Below, in pieces: positions 57,477-64,000 of a stretch of 64,000 nucleotides of DNA. The number at the start of each line of letters is the position of its first letter. Position 1 is the first letter of the stretch. The translations under genes were made by a program, and so were the position numbers. Origin of the DNA: Mycolicibacter sinensis (GTDB lineage: Bacteria > Actinomycetota > Actinomycetes > Mycobacteriales > Mycobacteriaceae); assembly GCF_001667375.1 (NCBI RefSeq), contig NZ_LZIN01000004.1, positions 19,170 through 83,169 of the forward strand, read 5' to 3'. The notes below the pieces were generated by a model that ran no database searches, was not told where the DNA came from, and worked only from the letters and a program-made list of their open reading frames with translations.

Positions 57477-59213
57477 GTGTCGTCGGCACAATCGATACCG
57501 GCACTGCTGCGTCAACGCGCTGAGCAGTGGTCGGACCAGCTGGCCTTCACCTTCATCGACTACGAGGTCGACCAGGCCGGGTACTCCGAGACCCTGACCT
57601 GGTCGCAGCTGCTGCAGCGCACCGAGGCTATCGCCGTCGAGGTGGCCGCGGTCGCCTCACCGGGCGACCGGGTCGCGCTGCTGGCGCCGCAGGGCCTGGA
57701 GTACGTCGTCGGGTTCTTCGGGGTGATGGAAGCCGGCTGCATCGCGGTGCCGTTGCCGGTGCCGGCGTTCGGCAGCCACGACGAGCGGGTCACCGGGGCG
57801 CTCAACGATTGCGCACCGGCCGCGGTGCTCACCACCTCAGCGGTGGTCGGCGATATCCAGAACTGCGTCGGCGCGATCGGGGGCCGTCCGCCGGCGGTCA
57901 TCGAGATGGACTTGCTCGACCTCGACGCGCCGACCGGGTGGAGCGGCGCCGGGGCGCTGACCACCAAGACCGCGCTGCTGCAGTACACCTCCGGCTCCAC
58001 CGGCTCGCCGCGGGGCGTCGTGGTCTCCCACCGGAACATCTTCGCCAATATCGAGCAGGTGATGGCGGACTATTTCGCCGACGACGGGGGAGCGCCGCCG
58101 CCCGACACCACCCTGGTGTCCTGGCTGCCGTTCTACCATGACATGGGCCTGCTGCTCGGCATCATGGGTGCGGTCTTGATGGGCTGCCGCTCCGTGATCA
58201 TGAGTCCGATCGCCTTCCTGCAGAAGCCGGCGCGCTGGATTCAGCAGTTGGCCATTAACTCCTGCTCGTTCACCGCCGGGCCGAACTTCGCCTTCGAACT
58301 CGCCGCGCGCCGGACCACCGACGAGGACATGGCCGGGCTCGACCTGAGCGGCGTGCACACCATCCTCAGCGGCAGTGAACGCATCCATGCCGCGACGATC
58401 CGCCGCTTCAACGAGCGGTTCGCCCGCTCCAATCTGCCTTCCAACGCGCTCGCGCCGTCGTACGGATTGGCCGAAGCGATGGTCTACGCCGGGTCGGCGC
58501 CTCGCGCCAAGCGGCCGGTGACCTTCCGGCTCGACTACGAGAAGCTGGTAGCCGGTGTCGCCGAGGCCGGCCCGGCCGGCGCCGAGCTGGTCAGCATCGG
58601 CCCGCCGCGCGCCTGCACGACGCGCATCGTCGACCCCGAGACGCGCACCGAGAACCTGCCCGGCCAGGTCGGGGAGATCTGGCTGCACGGCGGCAATGTC
58701 TCCAGCGGCTACTGGCACAACCCGGAGGCGACCGAACGCACCTTCGGCGGGCGGATCGAGGATCCGTCGCCCGGCACGCCCGCCCAACCCTGGTTGCGCA
58801 CCGGCGACCTCGGCGTCATTCACGAGGGCGAGCTGCTGGTCGTCGGCCGCATCAAGGACATGTTGATCGTCGACGGCCGAAACCACTACCCCGACGACAT
58901 CGAGGCGACGGTGCAGGAGCTCACCGGGGGCCGCGTCGCTGCCATCCCGGTCAGCGGGGAGGGTCGTGAGCAGCTGGCCGTCATCGCCGAGCTCAAGAGC
59001 CGCGGCACTCCAGAGGAGGAAACGCGGCGACTGGCGGAGCTGAAACGCGATGTGGCAGCGGCGGTTTCGCGATCACACGGGGTGCGAGTGGCCGACCTCG
59101 TGCTGGTCGCTCCCGGCTCCTTGCCGATCACTACCAGCGGCAAGATTCGCCGGTCGACGTGCGCCGAGCGCTACCAGTCGCAGGAATTCAGTCGGCTGGA
59201 GCCGATCGGCTGA
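57477..59213 (+). CDS. Fatty acyl-AMP ligase (FAAL-type FadD)
   Basis: A 578-residue adenylate-forming enzyme. The ATP loop TSGSTGSPRGVVVSH (about residue 171) and the core WLHGGNVSSGYWHNPEAT and TGDLGVIHEGEL are complete. The FAAL-specific insertion (TFRLDYEKLVAGVAE, about residues 348-362), which blocks CoA use, is present, as is the FAAL end SGKIRRSTCAERY. FAALs activate a fatty acid as acyl-AMP and pass it to an acyl carrier or polyketide synthase, yet no PKS, NRPS or ACP gene lies in this window. GTG 57477 follows a GGGGGGG run. Its AT-rich leader is unlike its flanks. Confidence 0.92.
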   Translation: MSSAQSIPALLRQRAEQWSDQLAFTFIDYEVDQAGYSETLTWSQLLQRTEAIAVEVAAVASPGDRVALLAPQGLEYVVGFFGVMEAGCIAVPLPVPAFGSHDERVTGALNDCAPAAVLTTSAVVGDIQNCVGAIGGRPPAVIEMDLLDLDAPTGWSGAGALTTKTALLQYTSGSTGSPRGVVVSHRNIFANIEQVMADYFADDGGAPPPDTTLVSWLPFYHDMGLLLGIMGAVLMGCRSVIMSPIAFLQKPARWIQQLAINSCSFTAGPNFAFELAARRTTDEDMAGLDLSGVHTILSGSERIHAATIRRFNERFARSNLPSNALAPSYGLAEAMVYAGSAPRAKRPVTFRLDYEKLVAGVAEAGPAGAELVSIGPPRACTTRIVDPETRTENLPGQVGEIWLHGGNVSSGYWHNPEATERTFGGRIEDPSPGTPAQPWLRTGDLGVIHEGELLVVGRIKDMLIVDGRNHYPDDIEATVQELTGGRVAAIPVSGEGREQLAVIAELKSRGTPEEETRRLAELKRDVAAAVSRSHGVRVADLVLVAPGSLPITTSGKIRRSTCAERYQSQEFSRLEPIG

Positions 59214-59276
59214 GCACGGGCAGGTAACCTGACAGCACTCAAACGTCAGGGGGGCTGTCGTCGGTGAAGGAGCGCA

Positions 59277-60641
59277 ATGACCCGGCCCGCGATGCTGTCC
59301 CAGGTCGAACTGCAGCAGCTGGTCGGGTGCGGCGAGATCGACACTGTCGTGGTGGCGCTCACCGACATGCAGGGCCGGCTGGTCGGTAAACGGGTCACGG
59401 CGCAGCACTTCCTCGACGAGGTCGCCGGGCACGGCGTGGAGTGCTGCAGCTATCTGCTGGCGGTCGACGTCGAGATGAACACCGTTCCCGGCTATCCGAT
59501 CGCCGACTGGGGCACCGGTTACGGCGATCTGGTGCTGCGACCGGACTTCGCGACGCTGCGGCGCATCCCGTGGCTGCCCAGCACCGCCCACGTGCTCGCC
59601 GACGCCTACTGGCCCGATGGCAACCCGGTGGCGGTGTCGCCTCGCCAGATCCTGGCCGCGCAGCTCGCCCGGCTGGCCGAGCGCGAGCTGGTCGCTTACG
59701 CCGCAACGGAACTGGAGTTTCTGGTCTTCGACGACAGCTACCGGCAGGCGTGGGCCGGCGGTTATCGCGGCCTGACACCGGGCACGGACTACAACGCCGA
59801 CTACGGCCTGGTCGCCGGCACCCGGCTGGAGCCGCTGCTGCGTGACATCCGCCTGGGGATGACCGGCGCGGGCATGCGCTGTGAGGGCGTCAAGGGGGAG
59901 TGCCACACCGGCCAGCAGGAGATCACCTTCCGCTACGACGAGGCGCTGGTGGCCTGCGACAACCACAGCGTCTACAAGAGCGGCGCCAAGGAGATCGCCG
60001 ACCAGCACGGCAAGAGCCTGACGTTCATGGCGAAGTTCGACGAACGCGAGGGCAACAGCTGCCATGTGCACCTCTCCTTGCGCAGCACGGACGGATCCGC
60101 GGTGTTCGCCGACCCGGCTGCGCCGCACGGCATGTCGGCGATGTTCCGCAGTTTCCTGGCCGGCGTGCTGGCCACCTTGTCCGAGCTGACGCTGTGCTAC
60201 GCGCCGAACATCAACTCCTACAAACGATTCGTCGGCGGCAGTTTCGCTCCCACAGTGGTCGGCTGGGGTCTGGACAATCGCACCTGCGCCTTGCGGGTGA
60301 TCGGCCGCGGCGACTCCCTGCGGATGGAGTGCCGGGTCCCCGGCGGCGACGTGAACCCCTACCTGGCGGTGGCGGCCCTGATCGCGGCCGGCCTGCACGG
60401 AATCGACAACGAGCTGGAATTGCCCGACCCGGTCGAAGGTGACGCCTACCATGCCGGGTTACCGCATCTGCCGTCGACGCTGGCCGAGGCCGCCGGGGCT
60501 TTCGCCGAATCGGCGATGGCGCGCAAGGCTTTCGGCGACGACGTCGTCGCTCATTACCTGCACGGTGCGCGAGTCGAGTTGGACGCGTTCAACACCGCGG
60601 TGACCGACTGGGAGAGAGTTCGCGGATTTGAACGGTTCTGA
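59277..60641 (+). CDS. glnA4: Glutamine synthetase-family ligase (GlnA4-type)
   Basis: A 454-residue enzyme of the glutamine-synthetase fold (Rv2860c homologue). The N-terminal beta-grasp (TDMQGRLVGKRV), the ATP/metal block GECHTGQQEITFRY (about residue 209), the HVHLSL strand, and NRTCALRVIG then RMECRVPGGDVNPYLAVAAL are in order. GlnA3/GlnA4 types glutamylate amines such as polyamines or ethanolamine rather than ammonia in Streptomyces. With its neighbours (gamma-glutamyl hydrolase, aldehyde dehydrogenase, SDR) it fits a gamma-glutamylated-amine breakdown route. ATG 59277 after GAAGGAGCGC. Confidence 0.92.
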   Translation: MTRPAMLSQVELQQLVGCGEIDTVVVALTDMQGRLVGKRVTAQHFLDEVAGHGVECCSYLLAVDVEMNTVPGYPIADWGTGYGDLVLRPDFATLRRIPWLPSTAHVLADAYWPDGNPVAVSPRQILAAQLARLAERELVAYAATELEFLVFDDSYRQAWAGGYRGLTPGTDYNADYGLVAGTRLEPLLRDIRLGMTGAGMRCEGVKGECHTGQQEITFRYDEALVACDNHSVYKSGAKEIADQHGKSLTFMAKFDEREGNSCHVHLSLRSTDGSAVFADPAAPHGMSAMFRSFLAGVLATLSELTLCYAPNINSYKRFVGGSFAPTVVGWGLDNRTCALRVIGRGDSLRMECRVPGGDVNPYLAVAALIAAGLHGIDNELELPDPVEGDAYHAGLPHLPSTLAEAAGAFAESAMARKAFGDDVVAHYLHGARVELDAFNTAVTDWERVRGFERF

Positions 60642-61356
60642 ACCCGACCGTCCGGTGGTCGGGCTGACCACCTACCTCGACCGGGCGCAGACCGGCGTCT
60701 GGGATGTGCGCGCGGGCCTGCTGCCCGCCGACTACCTCGAGGGCATCACCGCTGCCGGCGGTATTGCGGTGCTGCTGCCGCCGCAGCCGGTGACGCCCGA
60801 GATCGCCGCACGGGTGCTCGACGGTGTTTCCGGCCTGGTGATCACCGGCGGCAGGGATCTGGACCCCGCCGGTTACGGCCAGGCGCCGCACGCCGAAACC
60901 GATCGGCCCGACACCACCCGGGACGCTTGGGAGTTTGCGCTGCTGGCCGAGGCGCTGCGGCGCGGGCTGCCGGTGCTGGGTATCTGCCGCGGCGCCCAGG
61001 TGCTCAATGTCGCGCTCGGCGGCACGCTGCACCAGCATCTGCCCGACGTGCTCGGCAACAACGGGCACCGGGCCGGCAACGGCGTGTTCACCCCGATGCC
61101 GGTGCGAACCGTGGCCGGTACCCGACTGGCCGAGTTGGTCGGTGAGACCTGCCGGGTGCAGTGCTACCACCATCAGGCGATCGCCGAGCTGGGTGACAAG
61201 CTGATCGTCAGCGCGCGCGATGACGACGGGTGCATCGAGGCGATCGAGCTTCCCGGGGAGAATTTCGTGGTCGCGGTGCAGTGGCATCCCGAGGCGTCGC
61301 TGGATGATCTGCGGCTGTTCAGCGCGATCGTGGGCGCGGCGGAAAGGTATGCATGA
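60628..61356 (+). CDS. Gamma-glutamyl-amine hydrolase (PuuD-like, class I GATase fold)
   Basis: A 242-residue peptidase C26-type hydrolase (Rv2859c homologue). The nucleophile Cys is in LGICRGAQVLNVALGG (about residue 117) and the His-Glu pair in VQWHPEAS near residue 214. It should remove the gamma-glutamyl group from the aldehyde/acid product of the upstream pathway. TTG 60628 overlaps glnA4 by 14 bases. The aldehyde dehydrogenase start overlaps its stop by four bases. Confidence 0.9.
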   Translation: MNGSEPDRPVVGLTTYLDRAQTGVWDVRAGLLPADYLEGITAAGGIAVLLPPQPVTPEIAARVLDGVSGLVITGGRDLDPAGYGQAPHAETDRPDTTRDAWEFALLAEALRRGLPVLGICRGAQVLNVALGGTLHQHLPDVLGNNGHRAGNGVFTPMPVRTVAGTRLAELVGETCRVQCYHHQAIAELGDKLIVSARDDDGCIEAIELPGENFVVAVQWHPEASLDDLRLFSAIVGAAERYA

Positions 61357-62714
61357 GTACTGATCTCATCAACCCGGCCACCGGGGCGGTGTTCACTTCC
61401 GTCGAGCATGTCGACGCCGCGGCCGTCGACGACGCGGTGCGCCGGGCGCAGGCAGCGCAGAAGCGGTGGGCGCGACTGGCGCCGGCCGACCGCGCGGCAG
61501 CGCTGCGCGCCTTCGCCGCGACCGTCGACGCCCACATCGGCGAGCTGGCCGCACTGGAGGTGACCAACGCCGGACACCCGGTGTCGGCCGCCGAATGGGA
61601 AGCCGGGCATGTCCGCGACGTGCTGCAGTTCTACGCGGCCAGCCCGGAACGACTGTCGGGTCAGCAGATACCGGTGGCCGGCGGGCTGGACGTGACCTTC
61701 CACGAGCCGCTCGGCGTCGTCGGGATCATCACCCCGTGGAACTTCCCGATGCCGATCGCCGCGTGGGGCTTCGCCCCGGCGCTGGCCGCCGGGAACGCGG
61801 TGTTGATCAAGCCCGCCGAGTGGACTCCGCTGACCACCATCCGACTGGGCGAGCTGGCCGTCGAATCAGGTTTGGAGCCGGACCTTCTGCAGGTGCTGCC
61901 CGGCCCGGGTGCGGTGGTGGGCGAGCGACTGGTCACCCATCCGGATGTGGCCAAGATCGTGTTCACCGGTTCCACCGTCACCGGCACCCGGGTGCTGACC
62001 GCCGCGGCGGCCGGAATCAAGCGGGTCACGCTGGAGCTCGGGGGCAAGAGCGCCAACATCGTGTTCGCCGACTGTGATCTGGAGCGTGCGGCGGCGACCG
62101 CGCCCTACGGCGTGTTCGACAACGCCGGGCAGGACTGCTGCGCCCGCAGCCGGATTCTGGTGCAGCGCAGCGTGTATGACCGGTTCATGGAATTGCTCGA
62201 GCCCGCGGTGTCTGGTGTCGTGGTCGGCGACCCGGCCGCCCGCGATACCGAGATGGGCCCGCTGGTGTCGCAGCCGCACTGGGACAAGGTGGCCTCCTAT
62301 GTGCCCGACGACGCACCGGTCGCGTTCCGCGGTCAGGCGCCGGCCGGACCCGGGTTCTGGTTCCCGCCGACGGTACTGACCCCGGCGCCCACCGACCGGT
62401 CCGTCACCGAGGAGATCTTCGGCCCGGTGGTGACCGTGTTGCCGTTCGAGGACGAAGCCGATGCGGTGACGCTGGCCAACGACACCGTGTACGGGCTGTC
62501 GGGCTCGATCTGGACCGATGACCTGTCGAGGGCGCTTCGGGTGTCGCGGGCGGTGGAAGCCGGGAATCTGTCGGTGAATTCGCATTCCTCGGTGCGCTTC
62601 AACACCCCGTTCGGGGGTTTCAAACAATCCGGGCTGGGCCGGGAGCTGGGGCCGGATGCCCCGCTGGCCTTCACCGACACCAAGAACGTATTCATCGCAG
62701 TAAAGGAGATGTGA
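61353..62714 (+). CDS. aldC: Aldehyde dehydrogenase (AldC)
   Basis: A 453-residue NAD(P)-dependent aldehyde dehydrogenase (Rv2858c homologue). TPWNFPM (about residue 128) is the NAD-site block with Asn, GSTVTGTRV the Rossmann loop, Glu in LELGGKSANIVF (about residue 230) and the catalytic Cys in GQDCCARSR (about residue 263). It probably oxidises the aldehyde from an amine pathway. ATG 61353 overlaps the hydrolase gene by four bases. Confidence 0.94.
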   Translation: MSTDLINPATGAVFTSVEHVDAAAVDDAVRRAQAAQKRWARLAPADRAAALRAFAATVDAHIGELAALEVTNAGHPVSAAEWEAGHVRDVLQFYAASPERLSGQQIPVAGGLDVTFHEPLGVVGIITPWNFPMPIAAWGFAPALAAGNAVLIKPAEWTPLTTIRLGELAVESGLEPDLLQVLPGPGAVVGERLVTHPDVAKIVFTGSTVTGTRVLTAAAAGIKRVTLELGGKSANIVFADCDLERAAATAPYGVFDNAGQDCCARSRILVQRSVYDRFMELLEPAVSGVVVGDPAARDTEMGPLVSQPHWDKVASYVPDDAPVAFRGQAPAGPGFWFPPTVLTPAPTDRSVTEEIFGPVVTVLPFEDEADAVTLANDTVYGLSGSIWTDDLSRALRVSRAVEAGNLSVNSHSSVRFNTPFGGFKQSGLGRELGPDAPLAFTDTKNVFIAVKEM

Positions 62715-63491
62715 GTGACCGATCTGACCCAACGTCTGGCCGGGCGGGTTGCCGTGGTGACCGGTGCGGGCGGGGGAATCGGCCTGGCGGCCGCCCGGCG
62801 CATGCGCTCGGAGGGCGCCCGCATCGTGGTCGGTGACCTCGATCCATCGACGGGCGCCGCGGTCGCCGACGAGTTGGACGGTCTGTTCGTGCCGGTCGAC
62901 GTCTCGGATCAGGAACAGGTCGACGCGCTGTTCGACACCGCGGCGGCGACGTTCGGCGCGGTCGACATCGCCTTCAACAACGCCGGGATCTCGCCGCCGG
63001 ATGACGACCTGATCGAAAACACCGAATTGCCGGCCTGGCAACGGGTTCAAGACGTCAACCTGAAATCGGTGTACCTGTGCTGCCGGGCGGCGCTGCGGCA
63101 CATGACGCCGGTCGGGCGCGGCTCGATCATCAACACCGCGTCTTTCGTGGCGGTGATGGGTTCGGCGACTTCGCAGATCTCCTATACCGCCTCAAAGGGC
63201 GGCGTGCTGGCCATGTCGCGGGAGCTCGGGGTGCAGTACGCCCGGCAGGGTATCCGGGTCAACGCGCTGTGCCCCGGGCCGGTGAACACCCCGCTGCTGC
63301 AGGAGCTGTTCGCCGCCGACCCGGAGCGCGCCGCGCGCCGGCTGGTGCACGTACCGGTGGGCCGGTTCGCCGAGCCGGAGGAGATCGCGGCCGCGGTGGC
63401 GTTTTTGGCCAGCGACGACGCATCGTTCATCACCGGCTCGACCTTCCTGGTGGACGGCGGGATCAGCTCGGCGTATGTGACGCCGCTGTAG
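62715..63491 (+). CDS. Short-chain dehydrogenase/reductase
   Basis: A 258-residue SDR (Rv2857c homologue). The cofactor loop GAGGGIGLAAARRM (about residues 17-30), NNAG (about residue 91), and the catalytic Ser region then YTASK (about residue 157) are complete; the end STFLVDGGISSAYVTPL is standard. An Asp after beta-2 (VVGDLDPS) suggests NAD. GTG 62715 directly follows the aldC stop with TAAAGGAG upstream, so it is the last gene of the glnA4 operon. Confidence 0.93.
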   Translation: MTDLTQRLAGRVAVVTGAGGGIGLAAARRMRSEGARIVVGDLDPSTGAAVADELDGLFVPVDVSDQEQVDALFDTAAATFGAVDIAFNNAGISPPDDDLIENTELPAWQRVQDVNLKSVYLCCRAALRHMTPVGRGSIINTASFVAVMGSATSQISYTASKGGVLAMSRELGVQYARQGIRVNALCPGPVNTPLLQELFAADPERAARRLVHVPVGRFAEPEEIAAAVAFLASDDASFITGSTFLVDGGISSAYVTPL

Positions 63492-63900
63492 GCGGTTAAG
63501 GCCCGTCGGCGTGCCCGTGCTGGGGGCGACCAACCCTGGCGACGCATCTTCGGGTGTGGCGCGCCCCGGTTTCCCAACGCGGCGTCCACTTTTCGGGTTG
63601 CTGGAACCGGCACGGGGCGCGAAAGTCAAACTCGTTCTCGCCGTTTCTTCGGTAGATCACGCGCATCAGCCAGGAGCTCGTGTCTGCCACGAACCCCTTA
63701 CTTTCACCTTCGCTGATGAACAATGTGATTGACTCCCGCATCATCCGTAAACCCACCAGCGCCCTGCTGACATGAGATAACTACTTCTCGCTCCTGCTTC
63801 GGTCAGTACGTCCGTAGGCCCAGAGGATCGGGTCGGTGCCCCGGAGCGCCAGGAACGCGTCTTCATGCGGCCGGACGCTACGGCAGGCTACCGACAGTGG
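63492..63900. other. Non-coding or unknown stretch before the 13E12-type gene
   Basis: No gene is supported. The stretch has lower GC than its flanks and contains a long-range inverted repeat: GCGCCCC (63561-63567) and GGGGCGC (63614-63620), extended inward by CGGTTtCC and GGAACCG, with a loop of about 28 bases. A minus-strand frame (63496-63756) and a plus-strand frame (63511-63732) exist but have no recognisable features. Confidence 0.5.
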
Positions 63901-64000
63901 CTAGGGAATGTCGTCGTCGCCGTTGTCTTCGCGGTCGGCGAGCAGTTTTTCGGGGTGGTGGTAGTGGTTGGTGCGGGGTTGGCCGTGGTCGTGGTGGGGT
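63901..64000 (-). CDS. 13E12-repeat/DUF222 HNH endonuclease-type protein, C-terminal end only
   Basis: The last 32 codons of a minus-strand gene, ending at TAG (63901-63903), read HHDHGQPRTNHYHHPEKLL and then a Glu/Asp-rich tail to DDDIP. This His-rich end is the typical C-terminus of mycobacterial REP13E12/DUF222-HNH proteins, which occur in many near-identical copies and serve as phage attachment or recombination sites. The HNH core lies outside the window. Confidence 0.65.
   Translation of the reverse strand, partial: PHHDHGQPRTNHYHHPEKLLADREDNGDDDIP

Noticed and set aside
63496..63756. 86-codon minus-strand frame near the right edge
   Set aside because: No family feature and unusual composition; it covers the long inverted repeat. 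It could be a remnant but cannot be supported.

Overview
The window is a high-GC actinobacterial chromosome segment from a mycobacterium. Evidence is the PE and PPE genes, a PGRS-type glycine-rich gene, a PE-PPE hydrolase domain gene, a 13E12-type protein end at the right edge, and a backbone in the order I recall for Mycobacterium tuberculosis from amt (Rv2920c) to the SDR Rv2857c. The species cannot be named from the sequence. I see no rRNA, tRNA, CRISPR array, prophage or complete insertion sequence.

Region by region: 1-6100 is accessory (end of an amidase, an SDR, a secreted PE-PPE hydrolase, a secreted PGRS-type protein, a CrtI-like oxidoreductase). 6150-10412 is the nitrogen module amt-glnB-glnD behind a probable GlnR site. 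10413-13409 holds a small secreted protein and a PE-PPE pair, flanked by repeat-rich spacers. 13410-23100 carries ffh, an amidohydrolase, dacB2, a SnoaL-like protein, then rpsP-khpA-rimM-trmD, lppW, rplS, lepB, rnhB and a DUF2469 gene. 23137-30420 has a GNAT with a GyrA-like coil, yraN-comM-dprA, a siderophore-interacting protein, lactate 2-monooxygenase, xerC and an M23-type protein. 30653-33758 is rpsB-tsf and an amidase.

33805-41553 is the most distinctive block: a MarR gene and seven minus-strand genes (ArsR, NuoB-like, two antiporter-like subunits, NuoH-like, HyfE-like, HycE-like). It looks like M. tuberculosis Rv0081-Rv0087 but sits directly upstream of pyrH. The HycE-like subunit lacks all four [NiFe] cysteine ligands, while the small subunit keeps its Fe-S cluster cysteines and both antiporter subunits keep their channel lysines. 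It is therefore an energy-converting hydrogenase-related (Ehr-type) ion-pumping complex rather than a hydrogenase.

41730-45305 is pyrH-frr-cdsA-rlmN and a DUF2631 gene. 45404-48719 has a TetR-controlled DUF2236 operon with a perfect palindromic operator, a divergent AraC gene and a VOC gene. 48739-53218 is dxr-rip1-ispG plus a GNAT. 53359-57385 holds a PBP lipoprotein, a DUF1707 protein, mapB and a serine-less alpha/beta-hydrolase-like protein. An orphan fatty acyl-AMP ligase follows, then a glnA4-type cluster (ligase, gamma-glutamyl hydrolase, aldehyde dehydrogenase, SDR) that looks like a gamma-glutamylated-amine pathway. The last 500 bases are a non-coding stretch and the 3' end of a 13E12-type gene.

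Many genes abut or overlap by 1-4 bases, so long operons are likely, and several monocistronic starts sit 6-7 bases after a TANNNT box, the pattern of leaderless mycobacterial mRNAs. Rv numbers are given from memory as homologue names, not from a search.
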